Source: JAWVFM01 sp963771655
GTDB lineage: Bacteria; Actinomycetota; Thermoleophilia; Solirubrobacterales; 70-9
Direction of reading: 5' to 3'
DNA: 64,000 nucleotides
Assembly (NCBI GenBank): GCA_963771655.1
Contig: CAVYUG010000001.1
Location: 124,001 to 188,000, forward strand
Shown here: positions 32,811-41,253 of the stretch, piece after piece
Position numbering within the stretch: the first letter of the stretch is position 1
Layout: every line of letters starts with the position of its first letter
Notes under the pieces: model-generated
Databases searched by the model: none
Seen by the model: the letters and a program-made list of their open reading frames with translations, nothing else
Told to the model about the DNA's origin: nothing
Program-made: the position numbers and the translations under genes

Positions 32811-35731
32811 TACCTGCGCCTCCCGTGCTTGCGACGGCTCCGCTGCTGACGCCGCCGCTTCTCGCGCTCGGCGCGCGAGGGACGCGCCGCTTCGGCCGCC
32901 GGCGTCGCGGCCTCGACCGGGGGCTCGCCCGCGCCGTCGGCCTCGCCGTTCGGGCTCTCGTCCACGGCGGCCTCGACGACGGGCGGCGGCTCCTTCGTCG
33001 CCGTCGCGGTGGTGGCGGCCTTTGCGGGCGCCCCGGCGCGCGCCGGTGCGGGCGCTTCGCCGGCGCCGTCGGAGTCGTCGACTCGGGCGACGACGTTCTC
33101 CTCCGGGAAGGTCGGCACGCGTCCCATGGCCTCCATGATCCGCGCCCGTCGCGAGCGATAGGCGGGCTCGCGCTCCTTCCAGTGCGTGAGCACGGGCGAG
33201 GCGATGAAGATCGACGAGTAACCGCCGGAGAGGACGCCGACGATCATCGCGAAGGCGAAGTCCTTGAGCGTGGCGCCGCCGAAGATGTAGAGAACGGTGA
33301 CGAGGAATACCGTCGAGAGGCCGGTGATCAGCGACCTGGTGAGGACCTCGGCCATCGAGCGGTTCACAACCTGCGAAAACGCTGCCCGCGGCATCCGCGG
33401 GACGTTCTCGCGCACGCGGTCGAAGACGATGATCGTGTCGTACATCGAATAGCCAAGGATGGTGAGGAACGCCGCCACGGTGCCGCTCGACACCTCGAAC
33501 CCGGTGATCGAGTACACGCCGGCGGTTATCAGGATGTCGTGCGCCAGCGCGATGAGCACCGGGACCGCGTACTTCACCTCGAACCGGATCGCGATGTAGA
33601 CCGAGATGACGAGGAGCGAGAAGATGATCGCGACCACGGCGCTGCGCGCCACCTCGGCGCCGAACGTCGGCCCGACCACCTGCCCGTTGTAGCCGTTGCT
33701 GCCTCCGGCGATGCCGAACTTGTCCTCCAGGGCGTTCTTGATCCCCTTGTTCACCTCGCTCGAGTTGAACTTGCCCTCCACCTGGAAGGAGTTCGGCCCC
33801 AGCTGCGTGTTCGAGATCGATTGGATCTTCGCCGCGCTGGTGCCCGGCACTCCGGCGTCGGAAAGCGCCGAGCGCACCTCGTCGACGCTCGCCGTCTTCT
33901 GAAGGCTCACCTGAACCCGCGCGCCGGAGGTGAAGTCGATGCCGAAGTTGAGCTGCTTGGTCGCGAGCGAGATCGCGCCGATCGCCAGGATCGTTCCCGA
34001 GATCGAGAAGAACCACTTACTCGCCCCGGTGAAGTCGAAGTTCCACTCGAAGTGGCGCTTGCGCGCGCCGAGCGCCGCCGGGGAGTGAAGCGCGCGCGAA
34101 CGGGCGAAGGTGCCGAGGAACGCCTGCGTGAACAGCACCGCCGTGAAGAGCGAGACGATCGTGCCCACGCCGAGGGTGAATGCGAAGCCCTTCACGCCGG
34201 CCGTGGCCAGCACGAACAGGATGAACGCCGTGAAGAGCGTGATGACGTTGGCGTCGATGATGGTCGCGATGCCGCGCCGGTATCCCTGTGAGATCGCCGA
34301 GAGCACGGATCGTCCCGCGCGCACCTCCTCCTTGATTCGCTCGAAGATGACGATGTTCGCGTCGGCTGCGACGCCGATCGTCAGCACGAGGCCCGCGATG
34401 CCCGGCAGCGTCAGGGTGATCGGGATGAGCTTGATGAGGGCGTAGAAGAAGAGCGCGTAGATCGCGAGCCCGACCACGGCCACCAGGCCGAGGAGCCGGT
34501 AGTAGGCGATCAGGAAGAGGACGATGCAAAGGAGGCCCACGCCGCCCGCGATGAGCCCCTGGTGCAGGGCCTGCGCTCCGAGGCTGGCCGAGACCGTGCT
34601 CTGGCTGATGAGCTGAAGATCGACCGGGAGGGCGCCGATCTGGAGGACCTGCGCCAGCTTCTGCGCCGTGTCGATCGTGAAGTTGCCCGAGATCTGTGCG
34701 CCCTGACGACCGTCGATCCCACCCGGGTTCTCGACGAAGTTGATGATCGGGAGGCTGAACATCTGGTTGTCGAGGACGATCCCGAAGTGCTGGGAGTACT
34801 GGTCGGCCTGGGAGGAGCTGATCCCCGGCGGCGCCGTCGCCTGGCCGCGCAGGGCGATCGCGGCAGTGACCTTCTGGAACTCCGACTGGGCGGAGTCGGA
34901 GCTGAAGTCGTAGGTCACGTTCGGCTGGTTGGTGACCGGGTCGAAATTCTGCTGTGGGCTCGAGATGTCGGTTCCCGAAAGGGCTGCCGCGTCGCGCATA
35001 ACGAACTGCGGGCCGGTCGCGAGGTCCTTGACCGTGGAATCGACGCTGGGCTTCGACGGGTTGGCGACCACGGTCGTCCCGCGGGGCACGGCGATGACGA
35101 CCGAGCCGGGCGGCTGCTTCTCGTTCTTCAGCTGAAGGAACAGGTCGCTGCGCGCCTGGGCAGGGCCCGAGATGAGGCGGTGCGAGCGCTTGTCGAACAG
35201 GTAGTAGGTCGGCCCGGTCGTCGTGCACTGGTTCCGCGGGCACGATGGCTTCTGCATCGAGGCGAACCTCACGGCGGTGTAGAGGTTGGGGAACGCATAG
35301 ACGTTCGGGTTCGGGTCGGCCGTCTTCGTCGCGTTCTTCGGCGCCGACTTCTGCTGCGGGTTCGGGATGACGTTCGCCTCGAAGTCGTAGAGGTGGAGCT
35401 GAGACGTCTTGCCGATCTGCTGGATCGCCTGGCCGCTGTTCTGGACGTTCGGGAGACCGACGACGAGCTGCGTGCTCCCGAGGCGCGAGATCTCGGGTTC
35501 CGAGACTCCGAACGAGTCGATCTTGCGGCGGATCACCTCGATCGCCCGGTCCATCGCGTCGGGCGTCACCTCCGGCGTCTGGGGCGTCGGGCGCGCCTGG
35601 TAGACGAGCTCGGTGCCCCCGGACAGATCGAGTCCGAGCTTGATCTGCTGGCTCGCGACGACGAGGCCGGAGGCGAGGCACAACGCCGCCACCAGAGCGA
35701 GGACGAAGATGTTTCGCCGCCTGCCGCCCAC
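32810..35731 (-). CDS. secDF: SecDF fused protein-export protein
   Basis: 973-residue fusion of SecD and SecF that uses the proton motive force to pull proteins through SecYEG. The SecD half starts with one membrane helix and L-G-L-D-L-S-G-G-T-E, has a large periplasmic domain with an inserted Q/N/P-rich loop, and a five-helix block with G-V-A-A-D-A-N. The SecF half begins near residue 590 with F-G-I-D-F-T-S-G and has G-Y-S-M-Y-D-T-I-V-V-F-D-R. After the last helix comes a tail of about 90 A/P/E-rich residues ending in a strongly basic K/R stretch. Actinobacteria usually keep secD and secF as separate genes. Confidence 0.94.
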   Translation of the reverse strand: MGGRRRNIFVLALVAALCLASGLVVASQQIKLGLDLSGGTELVYQARPTPQTPEVTPDAMDRAIEVIRRKIDSFGVSEPEISRLGSTQLVVGLPNVQNSGQAIQQIGKTSQLHLYDFEANVIPNPQQKSAPKNATKTADPNPNVYAFPNLYTAVRFASMQKPSCPRNQCTTTGPTYYLFDKRSHRLISGPAQARSDLFLQLKNEKQPPGSVVIAVPRGTTVVANPSKPSVDSTVKDLATGPQFVMRDAAALSGTDISSPQQNFDPVTNQPNVTYDFSSDSAQSEFQKVTAAIALRGQATAPPGISSSQADQYSQHFGIVLDNQMFSLPIINFVENPGGIDGRQGAQISGNFTIDTAQKLAQVLQIGALPVDLQLISQSTVSASLGAQALHQGLIAGGVGLLCIVLFLIAYYRLLGLVAVVGLAIYALFFYALIKLIPITLTLPGIAGLVLTIGVAADANIVIFERIKEEVRAGRSVLSAISQGYRRGIATIIDANVITLFTAFILFVLATAGVKGFAFTLGVGTIVSLFTAVLFTQAFLGTFARSRALHSPAALGARKRHFEWNFDFTGASKWFFSISGTILAIGAISLATKQLNFGIDFTSGARVQVSLQKTASVDEVRSALSDAGVPGTSAAKIQSISNTQLGPNSFQVEGKFNSSEVNKGIKNALEDKFGIAGGSNGYNGQVVGPTFGAEVARSAVVAIIFSLLVISVYIAIRFEVKYAVPVLIALAHDILITAGVYSITGFEVSSGTVAAFLTILGYSMYDTIIVFDRVRENVPRMPRAAFSQVVNRSMAEVLTRSLITGLSTVFLVTVLYIFGGATLKDFAFAMIVGVLSGGYSSIFIASPVLTHWKEREPAYRSRRARIMEAMGRVPTFPEENVVARVDDSDGAGEAPAPARAGAPAKAATTATATKEPPPVVEAAVDESPNGEADGAGEPPVEAATPAAEAARPSRAEREKRRRQQRSRRKHGRRR

Positions 35732-35771
35732 TAGCGGCGTCCCTTCGGTTCGGACCGCACGGGAGGAGCGC

Positions 35772-36257
35772 CTACTTCGGCGTCAGGACGAGCAGGAGCC
35801 CGCCGTCGTCGTCGTAGGCGGGGAAGAGGTCAGCGACAGCCTCGGCCGGGAGGTCCCCCTCGGCGTTTACGGACACCTGCTTACCCAGCGAGCGCACCCC
35901 CCATTCGAGCGTGGTCTCGATCGGGTCGGTGACGCCATCGCCGTCGGTGTCGGCGGTCTCGCCCCCGTCGCCCTTGTCGACCCACTCCAGCCCGAGGACG
36001 TCCTTCACAGGGCGGCCGATCACGTCCTCGTCGCGCAGCCCCGTGAGCTCGAACCCGTTCTTGCCGACATCGAGGACGCGGCCCTCGTGATCGCAGGTGA
36101 AGAAGGCGGCGCCGGGGGCCGGGTAGTAGTCGTCGAGCAGCTCGAACAGGAACCCGAAGCCGCATTTGGAGCACCCCTTCGGACGGGCCGAGAGTCCGGC
36201 GGTCCGCTCGCCCGACAGCTCCCGGTTCCCGCAATTCGGGCAGATGAAGAAGGGCAC
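35772..36257 (-). CDS. Zinc-ribbon/PAS-like protein with an embedded calcium-type loop
   Basis: 161-residue cytosolic protein. A zinc ribbon is formed by C6, C9, C29 and C32. Residues 45-160 look like a PAS fold (F-F-T-C-D-H-E-G-R-V-L-D-V, then F-E-L-T-G-L-R-D-E-D-V-I-G-R-P-V). Within the PAS part, residues 103-111 read D-T-D-G-D-G-V-T-D, a textbook EF-hand/thrombospondin-3 calcium loop. No enzyme or DNA-binding domain is attached. Possibly a small sensor or adaptor. GTG start, with TAGGCT 6 bases upstream. Confidence 0.72.
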   Translation of the reverse strand: MPFFICPNCGNRELSGERTAGLSARPKGCSKCGFGFLFELLDDYYPAPGAAFFTCDHEGRVLDVGKNGFELTGLRDEDVIGRPVKDVLGLEWVDKGDGGETADTDGDGVTDPIETTLEWGVRSLGKQVSVNAEGDLPAEAVADLFPAYDDDGGLLLVLTPK

Positions 36258-36263
36258 GCCGAA

Positions 36264-36269
36264 AGCCTA
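36264..36269 (-). promoter_or_regulatory. -10 element of the zinc-ribbon/PAS gene
   Basis: TAGGCT ends 6 bases before the GTG start at 36257. No Shine-Dalgarno sequence is seen. Confidence 0.55.
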
Positions 36270-36310
36270 GCGAGCGTCCGGCCTCGGGTCGGCGGCTCAG
36301 AAGAGGAGTG

Positions 36311-36364
36311 AAATGCGGCCGCCTTCGGCGACCTCACACGCTGCTTTGGGGGCAAAGCCCCTCA
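36311..36364 (-). repeat. Two-hairpin dispersed repeat, copy 2 (after ruvB)
   Basis: Starts exactly at the ruvB TGA stop. It contains GGGGCTTTGCCCC as hairpin one, the linker GCGTGTGAGG, and GTCGCCGAAGGCGGC as hairpin two. It is the best preserved of three copies in the window; the first hairpin could terminate ruvB transcription. Confidence 0.65.
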
Positions 36365-37414
36365 GAACAACGCACCTGCCCCGCTTGGCAGCTCGAGCCC
36401 GAGGTGCGCGAAACCGCGCTCGGTGAGCACCCGGCCGCGCGGCGTGCGCTTGATGAGCCCCTGCTGGAGCAGGTAAGGCTCGTAGACGTCCTCGATCGTA
36501 TCCGTCTCCTCGTCGACCGCGGCCGCGAGCGTCGAGAGGCCCACGGGGCCGCCCGAGAACTTGCGCCCGATGGTGTCGAGAATCGTGCGGTCGTGGCGAT
36601 CGAGGCCCGCCTCGTCGACCTCGAGCATCCCGAGGCCCTCACGGGCAACGTCCGCCGTGATCACGCCTGCGCCGCGGACCTCGGCGAAGTCGCGCACCCG
36701 TCGAAGCAGCCGGTTTGCCACCCTCGGCGTGCCTCGCGAGCGCTCGGCGATCGCGCGCTCGCCGGCCGGCTCCACCTCGACCCCGAGGATCCCCGCGGAG
36801 CGGCGCACGATCTGCGCCAGGTGCTCGGCGCCGTAGTGCTCGAGGCGGTGGCAGACGCCGAAGCGGTCGCGGAGCGGCGTCGTCAAGAGGCCGGTCCGCG
36901 TCGTCGCGCCGACGAGCGTGAAGGGCGGCAGGTCGAGCGTCACGGTCCGCGCCCCCGCTCCCTGACCCAGGACGACGGGCAGCCGCCGGTCCTCCATCGC
37001 CGGATACAGCGTCTCCTCGATCGCGCGGTTCAGGCGGTGGATCTCGTCGATGAAGAAGACTGACCCGGGCTCGAGCCCGGTCAGGAACGCCGCGATGTCG
37101 GCCTTGCGCTCGAGTGCCGGCCCCGCCGTCTGCACGACCTCGGCCTCGAGCTCGCCCGCGATGATGTGCGCGAGGGAGGTCTTGCCGAGTCCGGGTGGGC
37201 CCGCCAGGAGCACGTGGTCGAGCGGCTCGCCCCGCCGCCGCGCCGCTTCGATGAAGACCTCCAGCTGGCCGGTCACCTGCTCTTGGTTCACGAAGTCCGT
37301 GAGGCGCTGGGGACGAAGCGTGCGGTCGAGGTCCTCCTCGCCCCGGTCGAGGCTCGGGTCGGCGAGGCGGTCGGGCTCGAGCGCGCCGTCAATCGCCGGG
37401 TCGCGCTTGATCAC
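36362..37414 (-). CDS. ruvB: Holliday junction branch-migration ATPase RuvB
   Basis: AAA+ motor that drives Holliday junction migration with RuvA. The 350-residue product has L-R-P-x-x-L-x-D-F-x-x-Q near 35, Walker A G-P-P-G-L-G-K-T, Walker B F-F-I-D-E-I-H-R, sensor 1 V-G-A-T-T-R-T-G and the C-terminal winged helix with G-R-V-L-T-E-R. GTG start at 37414 overlaps the ruvA stop. Last gene of ruvCAB. Confidence 0.96.
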   Translation of the reverse strand: MIKRDPAIDGALEPDRLADPSLDRGEEDLDRTLRPQRLTDFVNQEQVTGQLEVFIEAARRRGEPLDHVLLAGPPGLGKTSLAHIIAGELEAEVVQTAGPALERKADIAAFLTGLEPGSVFFIDEIHRLNRAIEETLYPAMEDRRLPVVLGQGAGARTVTLDLPPFTLVGATTRTGLLTTPLRDRFGVCHRLEHYGAEHLAQIVRRSAGILGVEVEPAGERAIAERSRGTPRVANRLLRRVRDFAEVRGAGVITADVAREGLGMLEVDEAGLDRHDRTILDTIGRKFSGGPVGLSTLAAAVDEETDTIEDVYEPYLLQQGLIKRTPRGRVLTERGFAHLGLELPSGAGALF

Positions 37415-38007
37415 GAGCGAGCCCCCTGTCCGGCCCGCCGCAGCGCCGCCGAGATCAGCTCCTCGGGCGTGCCGCCATCGGCGTCGGTGAGCAGCCGCTC
37501 AGCCTCGGCCAGCTCGTAGCCCAGGTTCACGAGGCCCTCGCGGGCGAGGATTCGCTCGTCCTCCTCGCCGGCCGGGCCGGATGCGGCGACCTCCGTGGAG
37601 AGCTCGCCCGCGACCTTCTCGCGAAGCTCGACGATGAGACGCTCGGCGGTGCGCTTCCCGACGCCCGGGGCGGCCTGGAATCGCTTCGCGTCGCCGGCGG
37701 CGATGGCTCGCTGGAGGTCGCGCGGGGCACCCCCGGAGAGGATGGCGATCGCGACCTTCGGCCCAATGCCCGCAACGGAGGTCAGGCTCAGGAAGAGGTC
37801 GCGCTCCTCCTGGCTCGCGAATCCGTACAGCGCGAGCGAGTCATCGCGGGCGACGAGGTGGGCGTGGAGGCTCGCCGCCTTCCCGACCGCGGGGACGGAG
37901 CGAAGCGTCTCGCCGGAGACCGTGAGCCGGTACCCCACGCCGGCACACTCGACCACGACGTGGTCGGGACGCCGTTCGAGCACCTCGCCCCTGACCGAGG
38001 CGATCAA
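37411..38007 (-). CDS. ruvA: Holliday junction DNA helicase subunit RuvA
   Basis: 198-residue tetrameric Holliday-junction binder. It shows the OB-fold start I-A-S-V-R-G-E-V, the two helix-hairpin-helix motifs (V-A-G-I-G-P-K-V-A and A-P-G-V-G-K-R-T-A-E-R-L) and a C-terminal domain that contacts RuvB. The start is a TTG at 38007 overlapping the ruvC stop as TTGA; no ATG or GTG is available in frame before the conserved I-A-S-V motif. Confidence 0.94.
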   Translation of the reverse strand: MIASVRGEVLERRPDHVVVECAGVGYRLTVSGETLRSVPAVGKAASLHAHLVARDDSLALYGFASQEERDLFLSLTSVAGIGPKVAIAILSGGAPRDLQRAIAAGDAKRFQAAPGVGKRTAERLIVELREKVAGELSTEVAASGPAGEEDERILAREGLVNLGYELAEAERLLTDADGGTPEELISAALRRAGQGARS

Positions 38008-38519
38008 GTCGCGGCCCCCGCGAGCGCGGCCGCGACGGCGCGTTCGGCTCCCGAGTGGCTCGCGTGGCAGACCGCGATCGCAAGCGCGTCGGCGGCATGG
38101 TCGGAGGCGGGGGCGCGCGGCAACCCGAGGAGCGCGCCCACCATCCGCTGTACCTGGCGCTTCGCCGCCGAGCCTGAGCCGCAGACGGACATCTTCACGG
38201 CCTGCGGGCTGTAGTCGAAGCACGGGATCCGGTGCTGGGCGGCCGCCAGCATCGCGACCCCGCGGGATTGGCCGACGGCGATCGCCGAGCGCACGTTCTT
38301 GCCGAAGTAGACCTCCTCGAGGGCCACCGCGACCGGCTCGTGCCAGCGGATCAGCTCCTCGAGGGCGGAGTGGATCCGAGCCAGCCGATCGGCCGCGGGC
38401 TCGTCGGCCGACGACTCCACGACGCCGCCGTCGATGGCGGCCATGCGGCTGCCCGCAACGCGGACGACGCCGAAGCCGGTGTTGGCGACGCCCGGGTCGA
38501 TCCCCATGACGACGATCAT
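38004..38519 (-). CDS. ruvC: Holliday junction resolvase RuvC
   Basis: 171-residue endonuclease that resolves Holliday junctions. Acidic catalytic residues are in place: Asp in G-I-D-P-G near the start, Glu in A-L-E-E-V-Y-F, and the late D-H-A-A-D-A pair. The F-G-K-N motif for junction contact is also present. It leads ruvCAB and follows yebC in transcription order, a frequent pairing. Confidence 0.95.
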   Translation of the reverse strand: MIVVMGIDPGVANTGFGVVRVAGSRMAAIDGGVVESSADEPAADRLARIHSALEELIRWHEPVAVALEEVYFGKNVRSAIAVGQSRGVAMLAAAQHRIPCFDYSPQAVKMSVCGSGSAAKRQVQRMVGALLGLPRAPASDHAADALAIAVCHASHSGAERAVAAALAGAAT

Positions 38520-38569
38520 GGGTAGTGATTCTGGACCGGCCCCCGGATGCCTCTTTCCGGGCGCTTGAG

Positions 38570-39319
38570 CTAGCCCGCGACCTGCTCCAGGATCTCGTCC
38601 GCAACGTCGAAGTTCGCGTGCACGGCTTCCACGTCGTCGAGCTCGTCGAGACCCTCGACGAGCGTCAGAAGGCGGCGCGCCTCCCCCTCCCCCACCTCAA
38701 CCGTTGACTTCGGCTCCATCGCGATCTCCGCCGAGTCGACCTCGACGCCGCCAGAGGTGAGGGCCTCGCGCACCGCGGCGAGGCTCGCCGGGTCGCTCGT
38801 GACCTTGAGCAGGTCGCCGTCGGCCACGACGTCGTCGGCCCCGGCGTCCACGGCGACGAGGAGGTCGTCCTCCGAGTAGCGGTCCCCGTCGACTGTCACC
38901 ACCCCTCGCTTCTCGAAGACCCAGGCCACCGATCCGGGCTCGCCGAGGCTGCCGCCGTGCTTGTCGAAGAGGTGACGGACGTCGGCCCCCGTTCGGTTGC
39001 GGTTGTCGGTGAGTGCCTCGACCAGTATCGCCGCGCCGCCGGGGCCGTAGCCCTCGTAGATCACGCGCTCGATCTGCTCGCCGTCGGCGCCCGCGCCCGT
39101 TCCGCGATCGATCGCGCGCTGGATGTTCTCCTTCGGCATCGAGTAGCCGCGCGCCTTCTCGATCGCCGCCGCCAGCGTGTAGTTGGCGTCCGGGTCGCCC
39201 CCGCCCTCGCGCGCGGCGACCGTGATCGCGCGCGCGAGCTTGGTGAAGAGCTGACCGCGGCGTGCGTCGGTGGTGGCCTTCTTGTGCTTGATCGAGGCCC
39301 ACTTCGAATGGCCGGACAT
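38570..39319 (-). CDS. yebC: YebC/TACO1-family translation or transcription factor
   Basis: 249-residue YebC/PmpR family protein. It opens M-S-G-H-S-K-W-A-S-I-K-H-K-K, with N-I-Q-R-A-I-D-R-G-T-G, Y-E-G-Y-G-P-G-G-A and G-S-V-A-W-V-F in order. Family members relieve ribosome stalling or act as DNA-binding regulators. It is directly upstream of ruvC, as in many bacteria. TAACAT lies 7 bases before the ATG. Confidence 0.94.
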   Translation of the reverse strand: MSGHSKWASIKHKKATTDARRGQLFTKLARAITVAAREGGGDPDANYTLAAAIEKARGYSMPKENIQRAIDRGTGAGADGEQIERVIYEGYGPGGAAILVEALTDNRNRTGADVRHLFDKHGGSLGEPGSVAWVFEKRGVVTVDGDRYSEDDLLVAVDAGADDVVADGDLLKVTSDPASLAAVREALTSGGVEVDSAEIAMEPKSTVEVGEGEARRLLTLVEGLDELDDVEAVHANFDVADEILEQVAG

Positions 39320-39326
39320 GGGCTTG

Positions 39327-39353
39327 ATGTTACGTCCGCTCGATCGACCGCAA
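39327..39353 (-). promoter_or_regulatory. Promoter of yebC-ruvCAB
   Basis: -10 TAACAT (39327-39332) is 7 bases before the ATG. A TTGCGG resembling the TTGCGC -35 seen elsewhere in the window lies 15 bases further upstream (39348-39353). The transcript would be leaderless. Confidence 0.55.
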
Positions 39354-39456
39354 CTTTCAGCGACCGACGCTGTTAAAGCGACCGGGACCCAGGCACTAGT
39401 CGCCGGCAGTGTGCGGCGGTCATGCCTAGGAGCTACGGGATGCCGAGGGGCCGGAG

Positions 39457-39476
39457 CCGGGCGGCGGGACGCCCGG
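39457..39476 (-). terminator. GC hairpin after the aminopeptidase gene
   Basis: Perfect 7-bp stem CCGGGCG/CGCCCGG with a 6-base loop, 19 bases beyond the aminopeptidase stop. No U-tract follows, so this is only a possible terminator or 3' stabiliser. Confidence 0.35.
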
Positions 39477-39494
39477 TTACCGGCCTGCCCGAGT

Positions 39495-40598
39495 TCAGAC
39501 CACGAACTTCCCGTCTTCCTGGAGCAGCTCGCCGTCCACCTCGATGCGGCCGCCGCGGCGCAGGTCGCAGACCATGTCGTAGTGGATCGCGCTCTCGTTC
39601 TTCCCGCCCGTCTCCGGATAGCTCGCGCCGATCGCCATGTGGACGGTGCCGCCGATCTTCTCGTCCAGCAGAACGTCGCGGGTGCCCCGGTCGATCCCGT
39701 AGTTGGTCCCGATGCCGAGCTCGCCGAGACGGCGAGCGCCGTCGTCTGAGTCGAGCGACTCGATCAGGAAGCCCTCCCCGCGCTCCGCGCTGGCGTCGAC
39801 GATCCGCCCGGCCTCGAAGCGGAGACGGACGCCGGCGACCTCGCGCCCGGCGATCATGGAGGGAAGGTGGAACGAGACGACGCCATCGACGGCGTCCTCG
39901 ATCGGGCCCGTGAAGAACTCGCCGTCGGGCATGTTGCGATCGCCCACGCAGGGGATGAACTTGCGCCCCTCGACGCCGAGCTTGATGTCGGTGCCCTCGG
40001 CGACGACGTGGACCTCGCTGCGGCCGTCGATCCACTCGGCCAGGCGCTCGCACTCCGCGGACGCGCGCCGCCACGCCGTGAGCGGATCGGGGTCGTCGGC
40101 GAGGCACGCGTGGAAGTAGAAGTCCTCGAACTCGCGCAGGCTCATCTCGGCGTCGGAGGCATAGGCATTGGTAGGGAGCAGCGTGTACACCCAGCGGTGG
40201 CCACCATCGGCCGAGCGGCGCATCGTCGCCTCGAGCAGCTCCCGCGTCGCCGTGCGCCGCCTCGCCTGGCGGTCCGGCGCAACGCTCGAGAGCTCGCGCG
40301 TGTTCGTGTCGGCGCCGATCGCGATGCGGCAGTCGGCCTCGTTCGCGGCCCAGCGGGACACCGGCGAGATCCAATCGAGCTGGGCGTCCGAGGCACCCTT
40401 CAGGTAGGTCGCCGCCTGTCCCTGGAACGACATGGCCACGACCGGGTGGCCGCCGGCCGCCAGCACCTCCTCGTACGCCGCGGCGATGAGCGGCTCACCG
40501 GCCGCAGGGCCCTCGATCAGGCAGGTCTCGCCCTCGTTGACCTCGAGCGAGTAGCCGACGAGGATCTTCGCCAGGTTGGCGACCCTTGGATCCCTCAT
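39495..40598 (-). CDS. M29-family metallo-aminopeptidase
   Basis: 367-residue member of the thermophilic aminopeptidase (AmpS/AmpT, M29) family. The metal-site residues are recognisable: E-G-T-D-I-K-L-G-V, P-D-G-E-F-F-T-G-P, L-R-F-E-A-G-R-I, E-L-G-I-G-T-N and an N-E-S-A-I-H-Y-D-M pattern near the end. It removes N-terminal residues from peptides. The ATG at 40598 overlaps the pdxT stop (ATGA). Confidence 0.88.
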   Translation of the reverse strand: MRDPRVANLAKILVGYSLEVNEGETCLIEGPAAGEPLIAAAYEEVLAAGGHPVVAMSFQGQAATYLKGASDAQLDWISPVSRWAANEADCRIAIGADTNTRELSSVAPDRQARRRTATRELLEATMRRSADGGHRWVYTLLPTNAYASDAEMSLREFEDFYFHACLADDPDPLTAWRRASAECERLAEWIDGRSEVHVVAEGTDIKLGVEGRKFIPCVGDRNMPDGEFFTGPIEDAVDGVVSFHLPSMIAGREVAGVRLRFEAGRIVDASAERGEGFLIESLDSDDGARRLGELGIGTNYGIDRGTRDVLLDEKIGGTVHMAIGASYPETGGKNESAIHYDMVCDLRRGGRIEVDGELLQEDGKFVV

Positions 40599-41221
40599 GC
40601 GGACCTTTCGACGCCGGCCTGCTCGTCCGAGCGTGCCAACGCCATCAGGAGGGCGTGCAGGCGCGCGTCGTCAGCCAGCTCGGGATGGAAGGCCACGAGG
40701 AGGATCCGGCCCTCGCGGACGGCGACGGGATGGCCAGCGACCTCCGCGAGCACCTCCACGCCCGGACCGACCTCCTCGATCCAGGGGGCCCGGATGAAGA
40801 CCGCTCGCATGGGCTCAGGCCCGAGCCCGGCCACCGAGAGGTCGGCCTCGAAGCTCGCGAGCTGGCGGCCGAACGCGTTTCGCTTGGCCACGACGTCCAC
40901 CAGCCCAAGGTGCTCTCGGTCGCAGACGATCATTCCCGCGCAGGTACCCAGGATCGGTCTGCCGCTGGCGGCGTGCGCCCGGATCGGCTCCCCGAGGGCG
41001 TCGCGCTCAATCGCCTTCATGATCGTGGTCGACTCGCCGCCGGGAATCACGAGCGCGGCCAGGCCCTCGAGCGCGTTCGCGTTGCGAACCTCGACCGCCT
41101 CCGCGCCGATGGCCTCCAGCATCCTCGCGTGGGCGGCGAAGTCGCCCTGGCTGGCCAGCACGCCGAGGCGGAGCGCGTCGGAGCCGCCCGGTCGGGGGGC
41201 CAGCGGCGCGCGCTCCATCAC
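40595..41221 (-). CDS. pdxT: Pyridoxal 5'-phosphate synthase glutaminase subunit
   Basis: 208-residue class I glutaminase that supplies ammonia to PdxS. It carries L-A-S-Q-G-D-F near the start, I-P-G-G-E-S-T-T, nucleophile Cys in G-T-C-A-G-M-I and the His-Glu pair in A-F-H-P-E-L. Starts at GTG 41221 or ATG 41218. It is separated from pdxS by 27 bases that contain a 9-bp inverted repeat, and its stop overlaps the aminopeptidase start. Confidence 0.94.
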   Translation of the reverse strand: MMERAPLAPRPGGSDALRLGVLASQGDFAAHARMLEAIGAEAVEVRNANALEGLAALVIPGGESTTIMKAIERDALGEPIRAHAASGRPILGTCAGMIVCDREHLGLVDVVAKRNAFGRQLASFEADLSVAGLGPEPMRAVFIRAPWIEEVGPGVEVLAEVAGHPVAVREGRILLVAFHPELADDARLHALLMALARSDEQAGVERSA

Positions 41222-41253
41222 CTAGATGATCGAGCGGCGGTCGGTCATCTAGG
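41221..41253 (-). promoter_or_regulatory. Inverted repeat spanning the pdxS stop and pdxT start
   Basis: Perfect 9-bp repeat CCTAGATGA/TCATCTAGG with a 15-base loop. One arm contains the pdxS TAG stop; the other ends at the pdxT GTG start, covering the AGGTG that could act as ribosome site. The hairpin could lower pdxT translation relative to pdxS. Confidence 0.5.

Noticed and set aside
37411..38604. 397-codon frame covering ruvA and antisense-like ruvC sequence
   Set aside because: Only the part after TTG 38007 is RuvA; the rest is an alternative frame of ruvC.
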